A stretch of DNA of 5,343 nt from an uncultured Collinsella sp. (GTDB taxonomy: Bacteria; Actinomycetota; Coriobacteriia; Coriobacteriales; Coriobacteriaceae): contig USKL01000124.1 of NCBI GenBank assembly GCA_900555225.1, positions 1-5,343 on the forward strand. Reading direction: 5' to 3'. Positions within the stretch are counted from its first letter, which is position 1, and each line of letters begins with the position of its first letter. The notes beneath the pieces were generated by a model. That model made no database searches. It was not told the origin of the DNA and was given only the letters and a program-made list of their open reading frames with translations. The position numbers and the translations under genes were made by a program. Below, one piece after another: positions 1 through 5,343 of this stretch.

Positions 1-239
1 CCCGGGATATCGGCAATGCCCACATAGCCCTCGTCGTCGCTCGTCTGGTAGCCGAGCTTTTGCGCAATGCCGAGCGCGCAATCGAGCGCATCACGAACCG
101 GGCGGCCAAACGGCGCGCTAGGCTCCGCATCGGCAGCAACGGCTACGGACGGATAACTCACCAGCTGCTCGATATCGGCGACGACATCCTCCCAGACCTC
201 GTCGACATACTCAGCGACGCTCTGCTCCACCTGATTCAT
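1..239 (-). CDS. M20-family dipeptidase (PepV/Sapep-like), N-terminal part, cut by window edge
   Basis: Reading the minus strand from the ATG at 239 gives 79 intact codons running off the left edge. The start MNQVEQSVAEYV is followed by a helical acidic segment. Then come a short SYPSVAV motif (about residues 28-34), APFGRPVRDALD (about 42-53) and DDEGYVGIADIPG at the edge. The order 'S-x-PS-V ... PFG ... V-x-x-AL ... LGY ... VG' matches the N-terminus of PepV/Sapep-type M20 zinc dipeptidases, which cleave Xaa dipeptides in the cytoplasm. The metal ligands lie beyond this window, so catalysis cannot be confirmed. An excellent AAGGAGG (revcomp of 246-252) lies 6 bases before the ATG and fixes the start. 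The gene follows the HAD phosphatase by 54 bp on the same strand with no visible terminator, so co-transcription is plausible. The family call is good; the exact substrate is unknown. Confidence 0.82.
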   Translation of the reverse strand, partial: MNQVEQSVAEYVDEVWEDVVADIEQLVSYPSVAVAADAEPSAPFGRPVRDALDCALGIAQKLGYQTSDDEGYVGIADIP

Positions 240-293
240 GGACTGCCTCCTTACCAATGAGCGACGGGTACGCCCGCCCCTCACATCAAGTAC

Positions 294-956
294 TTATATA
301 GCGAAAAGTTTAGCAAGCTCGGCCACCGAGTGCACCACTGCATCGGCACCCGCCGCCTCGTGCTCGCCCGGCGCCGCCGCGCCCGAATAGATACCGATGC
401 ACGGTACGCCCATTGCGTGCGCGCCCTCCACATCGTTGAAGCGATCGCCGATCATCACGGCATCGCACGCCGTCATACCGAGCTCTGCCAGGGCATCGCG
501 GACCGAATCGGCCTTGGTCTCGCGCCCCTGCAGCGGATTCATGCCAGCCACCGCCTCAAACTGAGAAAGACCCAGCTCATGCACCATGTCGATACACTTC
601 GCCTCCATGCGCGACGTCGCCACGGCCAAGCGCTTGCCCTGGGCGACCAACCCATCGAGCAGCTCGGGGATTCCATCGAACACGGGATACTCTTCCGGTC
701 CCAGCTCATCAAAAAAGGCACGGTACTCGTCAGCCACCACAAGCGACTCCTCGCGGGAGAAGCCATAAAAGTCGTGAAAGCTCTTCCACAGGGGCGGCCC
801 GATCATGCGGCGCAGGTCACCCATCTGCCCCTCCGAAAACCCGCGCGCGGCCAACGTCTTGCGCGTCGAGGTCATCACCGCCCGGCCCGTATCGGCCACC
901 GTGCCGTCAAAATCGAACAGCACAACCGGCCGCCTGCATATCTCCAACGCCTCCAT
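294..956 (-). CDS. HAD-superfamily phosphatase, phosphoglycolate phosphatase-like
   Basis: This is a 220-residue cytoplasmic hydrolase of the haloacid dehalogenase superfamily, subfamily IA (Gph/PGP/PpaX-like), which removes phosphate from small phosphomonoesters by way of an aspartyl-phosphate. All four HAD motifs are visible. Motif I is LFDFDGTVADT, with nucleophile D15 and acid/base D17. Motif II is AVATSR, with T114. Motif III is K148 in ETKAD. Motif IV is MIGDRFNDVEG, with D171 and D175. Residues about 25-100 form the helical cap. Length and motif spacing are typical of the family. The frame is open back to a GTG at 989, but the ATG at 956 has AGAGGA at ideal spacing; the ATG at 962 (two residues longer) has GGGGA and is the alternative. 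The gene is divergent from degV and 54 bp upstream of the PepV-like gene. The substrate cannot be told from sequence: phosphoglycolate, pyrophosphate or a sugar phosphate are all possible. Confidence 0.88.
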   Translation of the reverse strand: MEALEICRRPVVLFDFDGTVADTGRAVMTSTRKTLAARGFSEGQMGDLRRMIGPPLWKSFHDFYGFSREESLVVADEYRAFFDELGPEEYPVFDGIPELLDGLVAQGKRLAVATSRMEAKCIDMVHELGLSQFEAVAGMNPLQGRETKADSVRDALAELGMTACDAVMIGDRFNDVEGAHAMGVPCIGIYSGAAAPGEHEAAGADAVVHSVAELAKLFAI

Positions 957-997
957 CGGCATTCCTCTTCCCCAGTTGATGATTTCCACACCGACAC

Positions 998-1026
998 TTC
1001 AAACTGTTGACTATTCAACAATTGAA
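998..1026. promoter_or_regulatory. Operator-like array of alternating TTCAA/TTGA(A) half-sites
   Basis: In the divergent gap between the HAD gene and degV, half-sites alternate in orientation at an 8-bp step: TTCAA at 998, GTTGA at 1006, TTCAA at 1014 and TTGAA at 1022. The two middle sites form TGTTGA-CTAT-TCAACA (1005-1020), a 6-bp-arm palindrome with a 4-bp centre. The segment is much A/T-richer than the flanking genes. Dyads like this usually bind a dimeric repressor, and here one could act on both divergent genes. No regulator is encoded in the window. The repeat structure is seen directly; the operator role is an inference. Confidence 0.45.
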
Positions 1027-1048
1027 CCTAGCAATGTAGAGCAACTCC

Positions 1049-1056
1049 ACTATACT
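1049..1056 (+). promoter_or_regulatory. Candidate -10 region for degV (TATACT), with an overlapping -10-like site on the minus strand
   Basis: TATACT at 1051-1056 matches five of six positions of the sigma-70 -10 consensus and lies 57 bases before the degV ATG. The -35 is poor: TTGAAC at 1022 is 23 bp away, which is too far, and the hexamer at 17 bp does not fit consensus. A factor-assisted promoter is therefore possible. The opposite strand of nearly the same bases reads TATAGT (1054 to 1049), so the HAD gene could use an overlapping divergent -10. It is the best candidate in the gap but is not certain. Confidence 0.4.
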
Positions 1057-1112
1057 TGTCGCACTTTGCTCTAAGAAGGCGGCACGCAAGCGCCCCAACG
1101 AAAGGTGCAATT

Positions 1113-1973
1113 ATGTCTTTTGCCATCATAACCGACTCCACGTCGGACATCTCCCCCGCTCGCGCCCAAGAGCTCGGCATTTACGTGATTCCGCTGCATG
1201 TGATTATCGAGGGCGAGGACCTGCTCGACCAGGTGCAGATTACCGCCCAAGAGTACGTCGCCCGCATGGCCGGCTCCGAGCAGCTGCCGCACACCTCGCA
1301 GCCGAGCGCCGGCGAGTTCAAGGCACTCTTTGACCGCGTGCTCGCCGACGGCCACGACAGCGCGATCTTTATCTCGCTGTGCAGCGAGTGGTCCGCCTGC
1401 TATGCCAACGCCAGCCTGACGGCCGAAACACACGAGCTCGACGTGCGCTGCATCGACTCGCGCACCGGCTCGGGCGCCGAGGGCCTGCTGGTGGAGTACG
1501 CACTGGCCATGCGCGAGGACGGTCGCAGCCTGGACGAGACCGAGGCGCAGATCCGCGCGACGCTGCCCGACGCCCACCTGCTGCTGATTCCCCGCACGCT
1601 CGAGAACCTCGTTAAGAACGGCCGCGCGCCCAAGCTCGCCGGCCAGCTCACGCAGATGCTCAACATTCGCCTGGCCGTTTCGCCGGAGTGGCAGTCGGGC
1701 GAGATCAAGGCCATCAAGAAGGGCCGCGGAGCCAAGCGCATCGTTGCGAACACCATGGCTGACTGCCTCGAGTTTTTGACCGAGCACCCGGGCTCAAGCG
1801 TTCGCGTGCTCACGACCGGTGCTGCCGAGGAGCAGGAACTTGTCAACGAGGCGCTCGCGGGCCAGGACTACGTAGACGCCGGCACCGGCCCCATCGGCTG
1901 CACCATCGCCACCCATGTAGGCGTCGACGCCATCGCCATCAGCTACTGCCCCCGCTACCAGCCCATCCACTAG
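1113..1973 (+). CDS. DegV family protein (FakB-like fatty-acid-binding protein)
   Basis: This 286-residue DegV-family protein has a two-lobed fold that holds a fatty acid. Characterised members (FakB) present fatty acids to the kinase FakA for phosphorylation and entry into phospholipid synthesis in the cytoplasm. Visible hallmarks are IITDSTSDI at the N-terminus, PHTSQPSAGEF (residues 59-69), ISLCSEWSACYANA (about 87-100), DSRTGSG (115-121), TLENLVKNGR (162-171), MLNI (182-185), KKGRGAKR (202-209) and ATHVG (266-270). T61, S94 and H268 line up with the positions that hold the fatty-acid carboxylate. The loop usually written LSGTY is WSACY here. The frame is open upstream to a TTG at 1056, but the ATG at 1113 is preceded by AAAGGTG (1101-1107) and begins at the normal DegV N-terminus. 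No FakA partner lies in the window. The family call is firm; the ligand is inferred. Confidence 0.93.
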   Translation: MSFAIITDSTSDISPARAQELGIYVIPLHVIIEGEDLLDQVQITAQEYVARMAGSEQLPHTSQPSAGEFKALFDRVLADGHDSAIFISLCSEWSACYANASLTAETHELDVRCIDSRTGSGAEGLLVEYALAMREDGRSLDETEAQIRATLPDAHLLLIPRTLENLVKNGRAPKLAGQLTQMLNIRLAVSPEWQSGEIKAIKKGRGAKRIVANTMADCLEFLTEHPGSSVRVLTTGAAEEQELVNEALAGQDYVDAGTGPIGCTIATHVGVDAIAISYCPRYQPIH

Positions 1974-1986
1974 GGACGCCCACATC

Positions 1987-2053
1987 AGTTGCGGTGAAAT
2001 AGGGACCGTTTTTGGCTTATTAGCTGTCAATCAATCCCTATTCCACCGCAACT
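1987..2053. repeat. Intergenic palindromic repeat: 19-bp arms, 29-base loop
   Basis: AGTTGCGGTGAAATAGGGA (1987-2005) and its near-perfect reverse complement at 2035-2053 flank a 29-base loop; 18 of 19 positions pair on the plus-strand RNA. On the minus strand the odd pair becomes a G-U wobble, so that strand folds slightly better. There is no U-tract after either arm, so it is not a simple terminator. It lies between the degV stop and the true terminator. Its AGGGACCGTTTTTGG phrase resembles the GGGAC units at 4382-4509, which suggests a REP-like dispersed repeat. That kinship is an inference. Confidence 0.75.
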
Positions 2054-2068
2054 TAGAAGCAGTTCATT

Positions 2069-2135
2069 TGGGACGGGGCTAAAAAGACTGACATGTAACG
2101 TTACGCACCGGTCTTTTTAGCCCCGTTCCATTTTT
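2069..2135 (+). terminator. Rho-independent terminator for degV in the convergent gap
   Basis: A long stem pairs 2070-2090 with 2109-2129 (core GGGGCTAAAAAGAC/GTCTTTTTAGCCCC). It has 21 consecutive pairs with two G-U wobbles, plus T2069-A2130, and is followed at once by TTTTT (2131-2135). It ends plus-strand transcription about 100 bases after degV. On the minus strand the same stem forms but lacks a U-tract outside it, so it would serve LOG less well. The 18-base loop holds the perfect palindrome GTAACGTTAC (2095-2104). Confidence 0.88.
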
Positions 2136-2141
2136 GCTACC

Positions 2142-2900
2142 CTACATCAGCCCGCTGAGCGCAATGTCGACGGCCTCGTTGAGGTCGTCGGTGATGTGCA
2201 CCAGCTCCGGATCGAGCGGGCTGATCATACCGGCGTCCATCACCGGACCGTTAAGCCAGTCGAATAGGCCCTGCCAGTACTCGCTGCCTACCAGCACAAG
2301 CGGCATGCGCTTGACCTTGTGCGTTTGCACCAGCGTGAGCACCTCAAACATCTCGTCGAGCGTGCCAAACCCGCCGGGAAACACAATAGCGCCCGAGCTG
2401 TATTTGACGAACATGGTCTTGCGCACAAAGAAGTAGCGGAAGTCCATACCGAGGTTCACGTATTTGTTGAGCCCCTGCTCGTGCGGCAGCTCAATGCCCA
2501 AACCAACTGACTTGCCGTTGACGCTCGCCGCTCCCTTGTTGGCCGCTTCCATGATGCCGGGGCCGCCACCGGTGATAACCGCCACGCCGCGCTGGGCAAT
2601 CTTACGCCCGACGGTGCGCGCCGCCTTGTAGAGCGTATCGGTCTTGGGCGTGCGGGCGCTACCGAAGATGGTCACCGCAGGTCCGAGCTCGGCAAGCGCG
2701 CCAAAGCCGTCGACAAACTCGGCCTGGATGCGCAGTACGCGCCACGGATCGGCATGCAACCAGTCGATCGACTCCTCGGGCGCCAGCAGGTTAGCGTACG
2801 TATTGTCCTTAGGAATCATCGGGCCGCGCATGACCACGGGGCCGCGGCGGTACGTCTCGTCGTAGGAAGGCTCGCCCTCGACATTCTCGTTCTTAATCAT
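2142..2900 (-). CDS. LOG-family (TIGR00730) nucleotide phosphoribohydrolase-like protein
   Basis: This 252-residue Rossmann-fold protein belongs to the LOG ('lonely guy', formerly 'lysine decarboxylase') family. Characterised members cleave nucleoside 5'-monophosphates, including cytokinin ribotides, to free base and ribose 5-phosphate. Diagnostic motifs are IFGSAR (78-83), GGGPGIMEAANKG (111-123), FFVRK with R160 and K161 (157-161), and the signature PGGFGTLDE (175-183). R160 and E183 are the usual catalytic pair. An N-terminal stretch (about 1-70) with RRGPVVMRG and DPWRVLRIQAEFVDGFGALAELG is the longer form common in actinobacteria. There is no signal peptide or membrane segment. The frame is open upstream to 2972, but TAGGAGT ends 4 bases before the ATG at 2900, and the upstream codons overlap a terminator. 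It lies downstream of tgt on the same strand. The family is certain; whether the physiological substrate is a cytokinin or an ordinary nucleotide is not known. Confidence 0.92.
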   Translation of the reverse strand: MIKNENVEGEPSYDETYRRGPVVMRGPMIPKDNTYANLLAPEESIDWLHADPWRVLRIQAEFVDGFGALAELGPAVTIFGSARTPKTDTLYKAARTVGRKIAQRGVAVITGGGPGIMEAANKGAASVNGKSVGLGIELPHEQGLNKYVNLGMDFRYFFVRKTMFVKYSSGAIVFPGGFGTLDEMFEVLTLVQTHKVKRMPLVLVGSEYWQGLFDWLNGPVMDAGMISPLDPELVHITDDLNEAVDIALSGLM

Positions 2901-2916
2901 GGGTACTCCTATCGAG

Positions 2917-2964
2917 AAAAAGAAAAACGGGCGGGGTCGACGCCATGCGCCAAACACCCGCCCG
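2917..2964 (-). terminator. Intrinsic terminator between tgt and the LOG gene (possible attenuator)
   Basis: On the minus strand, CGGGCGGG (2964-2957) pairs perfectly with CCCGCCCG (2935-2928). It is followed by TTTTT, C, TTTTT (2927-2917), a textbook intrinsic terminator. It lies 170 bases after the tgt stop. The U-tract ends only 16 bases before the LOG ATG, with the LOG ribosome binding site right behind it. The simple reading is the end of the tgt transcript. Because no promoter fits between its U-tract and LOG, it may also gate LOG expression. Confidence 0.85.
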
Positions 2965-3001
2965 AACATCAACTATTCGGTATGGTACCCACGATGTATC
3001 A

Positions 3002-3120
3002 AGTGCTTGCAAGCTATCGGTTAGCGGTCGCGCAACCGACGCCGGCGAATGCGATGCCCGGCGACGGCTGCGCGCGGTCGATTGGCACGCGGTCTCGACA
3101 TCGCGCGAGTGCCTGCAAGC
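3002..3120. repeat. Gene-free spacer after tgt, bounded by a 13-bp direct repeat
   Basis: AGTGCTTGCAAGC (3002-3014) and AGTGCCTGCAAGC (3108-3120) match at 12 of 13 bases and bracket a very G+C-rich stretch. That stretch contains GCGGTCG twice (3024, 3074) and small dyads such as TCGGTT (3017-3022) with AACCGA (3034-3039). The first copy contains the perfect palindrome GCTTGCAAGC (3005-3014). I see no gene, tRNA or known riboswitch here. The stretch is the 3' untranslated region of tgt and/or the leader of LOG. Confidence 0.5.
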
Positions 3121-3133
3121 GCCCGCGCCGCCC

Positions 3134-4273
<1,140 letters not shown>

Positions 4274-4310
4274 AAACTGGAACTCCTTGGTTGCGGTTCA
4301 TACGCAAACC

Positions 4311-4316
4311 ATTATA
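4311..4316 (-). promoter_or_regulatory. Probable -10 element of the tgt promoter
   Basis: The minus strand reads a perfect TATAAT at 4316-4311, 38 bases before the tgt ATG, giving a leader of about 30 bases that contains the AAGGAG site. The matching -35 is weak (TCGGTG at 18 bp or GGTGCT at 16 bp). The perfect -10, its position and the lack of another candidate make it likely. Confidence 0.6.
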
Positions 4317-4381
4317 CGGGCAACCCGCAAGAAGCACCGACTCGACAGAAACTAGTGCATTAGGATCAGGTTCCCGAGCCG

Positions 4382-4509
4382 GTCGTTGGGGACAGTCTTC
4401 AGCGCCATCTTGCAAAGGAATGTCCCAATCTGCCGATACTTAGGGACTGTCCCCAAGTGCCAGCAAGAGCGTCCCTTTCGACTAGTCATTTAAGAACGTC
4501 CCCAACGAC
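4382..4509. repeat. GGGAC-type repeat array with 12-bp terminal inverted repeats (MITE/REP-like)
   Basis: This 128-bp block begins with GTCGTTGGGGAC (4382-4393) and ends with its perfect reverse complement (4498-4509). Inside, a second 12-bp perfect pair, TTGGGGACAGTC (4386-4397) with GACTGTCCCCAA (4445-4456), can form a competing hairpin. On the minus strand GGG(G)AC cores recur at 4503, 4475, 4454 and 4426. Their plus-strand GTCCC starts are 4498, 4471, 4449 and 4422, so the steps are 27, 22 and 27 bp. No transposase and no clear target duplication are seen. GGGGACAGTCCC palindromes are familiar as dispersed intergenic repeats, often tied to Y1/RAYT transposases. The assignment to that class is an inference. 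Confidence 0.7.
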
Positions 4510-4519
4510 TACGTAGCAT

Positions 4520-4583
4520 GAGAGTGGATAATCTTCCGGTATGAGCCCATATTCATGCTCAAGGTGGGAGATTATCCACTCTC
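4520..4583. repeat. Intergenic palindrome: 15-bp perfect arms with nested hairpin
   Basis: GAGAGTGGATAATCT (4520-4534) is matched perfectly by its reverse complement at 4569-4583 across a 34-base loop. Inside the loop, TGAGC (4542-4546) and GCTCA (4557-4561) can form a second stem. It lies 23 bases after the pdxT stop. On the pdxT (minus) strand no U-tract follows, so it is not a classic terminator; it could still protect or pause the 3' end. On the plus strand it is followed by a T-rich stretch but no plus-strand gene leads into it. The 8-bp palindrome CTACGTAG (4509-4516) joins it to the GGGAC array. Confidence 0.75.
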
Positions 4584-4606
4584 GTTTCGTTTGTTGATTT
4601 CGATGC

Positions 4607-5194
4607 CTACATTTGTAGGAACAGTTCGTGGAGGCGGGTATCGTCGTCGAGCTCGGGGTGGAAGGTTACGCCGAGCTGGTTGCCCTGACGGGCGGCGACA
4701 ATACGACCGTCGACTTTCGCTAAGGCCTTGGCGTCGCCGTGGACCTCGACGATGCGGGGCGCGCGGATAAACGTCAGCGGCACTTCACCGTCGATGCCGG
4801 CTACCTGCCCCTTGGTTCGAAAGCTGCCGAGCTGCCTGCCGTAGGCATTGCGCTCGACAAGTACATCCATGGTTTCCAGACGCGGCGTGCCCTTATCGTC
4901 ATGGGCGGCAAGGTCGTGAGCCAGTAGAATCAGGCCGGCGCAGGTGCCCAGGACGGGCATACCTTCAGCGATACGGGCACGAAGCTCCTCGAGCATGCCC
5001 AACTCATCAAGCAGCTTCCCTTGAACGGTAGACTCGCCGCCGGGAAGTACCAGACGGTCAAAGTCCTGCTTCAAATCAGCCGCCTGCCTCAGCTCAATAC
5101 AGTGTGCGCCAAGCTCGAATAGTCTTGCCTCGTGCTCGGCAAAAGCGCCTTGGACCGCCAGCACGGCAACCGTTTGGTCTGCATAATCGCTCAT
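4607..5194 (-). CDS. pdxT: Pyridoxal 5'-phosphate synthase, glutaminase subunit
   Basis: PdxT hydrolyses glutamine and channels ammonia to PdxS, which builds pyridoxal 5'-phosphate from ribose 5-phosphate and glyceraldehyde 3-phosphate. The 195-residue sequence is a complete class I amidotransferase of the PdxT/YaaE type. It shows VLAVQGAF near the N-terminus, LPGGEST (50-56, oxyanion and PdxS-contact loop), GTCAGLI with nucleophile C85 (83-89), VERNAYGRQ (113-121), FIRAP (142-146), and the H179/E181 pair in FHPEL. Length and motif order are those of the family. The ATG at 5194 follows AAAGGA at good spacing. The gene starts 20 bases after the pdxS stop on the same strand, the standard pdxST operon order. 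No strong terminator follows; a palindromic repeat lies just downstream. Confidence 0.97.
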   Translation of the reverse strand: MSDYADQTVAVLAVQGAFAEHEARLFELGAHCIELRQAADLKQDFDRLVLPGGESTVQGKLLDELGMLEELRARIAEGMPVLGTCAGLILLAHDLAAHDDKGTPRLETMDVLVERNAYGRQLGSFRTKGQVAGIDGEVPLTFIRAPRIVEVHGDAKALAKVDGRIVAARQGNQLGVTFHPELDDDTRLHELFLQM

Positions 5195-5214
5195 GTGCGA
5201 TCCTTTCTGCTGGA

Positions 5215-5343
5215 CTAGCGCCCGCGCTCCTCCATGATGATCTCGATCTCGTCGGCGTTGATGCCCACCATAGCCTCGCCCAGGTCCTCCGAAAGCTCTG
5301 CGATGAGCTTGGCATCGGTGAAGTTGGCCACGGCCTTAACGAT
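5215..5343 (-). CDS. pdxS: Pyridoxal 5'-phosphate synthase, synthase subunit, C-terminal 42 residues
   Basis: The minus strand from the right edge is in frame to the TAG at 5217-5215. It encodes [20 protein letters not shown], then LGEAMVGIN and a tail ending [18 protein letters not shown] and the closing (E/A)ERG are the hallmark C-terminus of PdxS/YaaD, the TIM-barrel subunit whose active sites join the sugar phosphates with PdxT-supplied ammonia. The catalytic lysines lie upstream, outside the window. The tail shown here is the flexible segment that reaches a neighbouring subunit in the dodecamer. It is followed at 20 bp by pdxT, which supports co-transcription. Confidence 0.96.
   Translation of the reverse strand: MVKAVANFTDAKLIAELSEDLGEAMVGINADEIEIIMEERGR

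Noticed and set aside
330..1010. Plus-strand open frame of 226 codons antisense to the HAD gene
   Set aside because: Low-complexity His/Arg/Ala composition with no motif. It overlaps the complete, motif-bearing HAD phosphatase and runs through the divergent regulatory region.
1056..1112. Upstream TTG start for degV
   Set aside because: It would add 19 residues unlike the family N-terminus and overlap the -10-like TATACT. The ATG at 1113 has its own AAAGGTG site.
1071..1787. Minus-strand open frame of 238 codons antisense to degV
   Set aside because: Shadow of degV codon bias. The translation has no recognisable domain and degV carries all family motifs.
2901..2972. N-terminal extension of the LOG protein back to 2972
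   Set aside because: Those codons run through the terminator stem and U-tract (giving FFFF), and a good TAGGAGT site sits right before the ATG at 2900.
3021..3101. 26-codon arginine-rich minus-strand frame in the tgt-LOG spacer (possible leader peptide)
   Set aside because: Eleven of 26 residues are Arg, which would suit an attenuation peptide. However, there is no Shine-Dalgarno site, CGN codons are expected by chance in such G+C-rich DNA, and LOG has no known link to arginine.
4520..4583. Rho-independent terminator of pdxT
   Set aside because: The stem is strong, but no U-tract follows it on the pdxT strand; the T-rich side faces the other strand, where no gene leads in. It is kept as a palindromic repeat instead.
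4382..4583. CRISPR array
   Set aside because: The repeat cores are only 5-6 bp, spacers of 16-22 bp are partly similar, one unit is inverted and no cas gene is present.

Overview
The window is compact bacterial chromosome of high G+C content with short, purine-rich ribosome binding sites (AAGGAGG, AAAGGTG, TAGGAGT). The actinobacterial style of the LOG-family protein, the PdxST pair and the G/C-ending codons suggest a Coriobacteriia genome, most likely a gut Collinsella or close relative. The organism call is an inference from protein style and repeat content; no marker RNA is present.

Layout. The left edge (1-239, minus) holds the first 79 codons of an M20/PepV-like dipeptidase. Upstream of it on the same strand, 54 bp away, is a HAD-superfamily phosphatase (294-956, minus), and the two could be co-transcribed. 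A 156-bp A/T-richer divergent intergenic region carries a regularly spaced inverted-repeat array and -10-like sites. It separates the HAD gene from a DegV/FakB-type fatty-acid-binding protein (1113-1973, plus). DegV converges on a LOG-family nucleotide phosphoribohydrolase-like gene (2142-2900, minus). The convergent gap contains a 67-bp palindromic repeat and a strong rho-independent terminator. Upstream of LOG lies tgt (3134-4273, minus), the queuosine tRNA-ribosyltransferase. An intrinsic terminator sits directly in front of the LOG ribosome binding site. Further right are a 333-bp gene-free region filled with palindromic, GGGAC-type intergenic repeats, then pdxT (4607-5194, minus) and the 3' end of pdxS (5215-5343, minus).

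Function. PdxS and PdxT form the glutamine-dependent pyridoxal 5'-phosphate synthase and are clearly an operon. Tgt modifies tRNA wobble guanine. DegV probably presents fatty acids to a DegV/FakA-type kinase system. HAD, LOG and PepV are housekeeping salvage or degradation enzymes. All six genes look intact or are cut only by the window edge, and I see no phage, transposase, CRISPR or RNA gene. I found no convincing undescribed multi-gene system. The most unusual content is intergenic: the two families of long palindromes, the GGGAC array with 12-bp terminal inverted repeats, the terminator that any upstream LOG transcript must cross, and the 8-bp-periodic operator-like array between HAD and degV.
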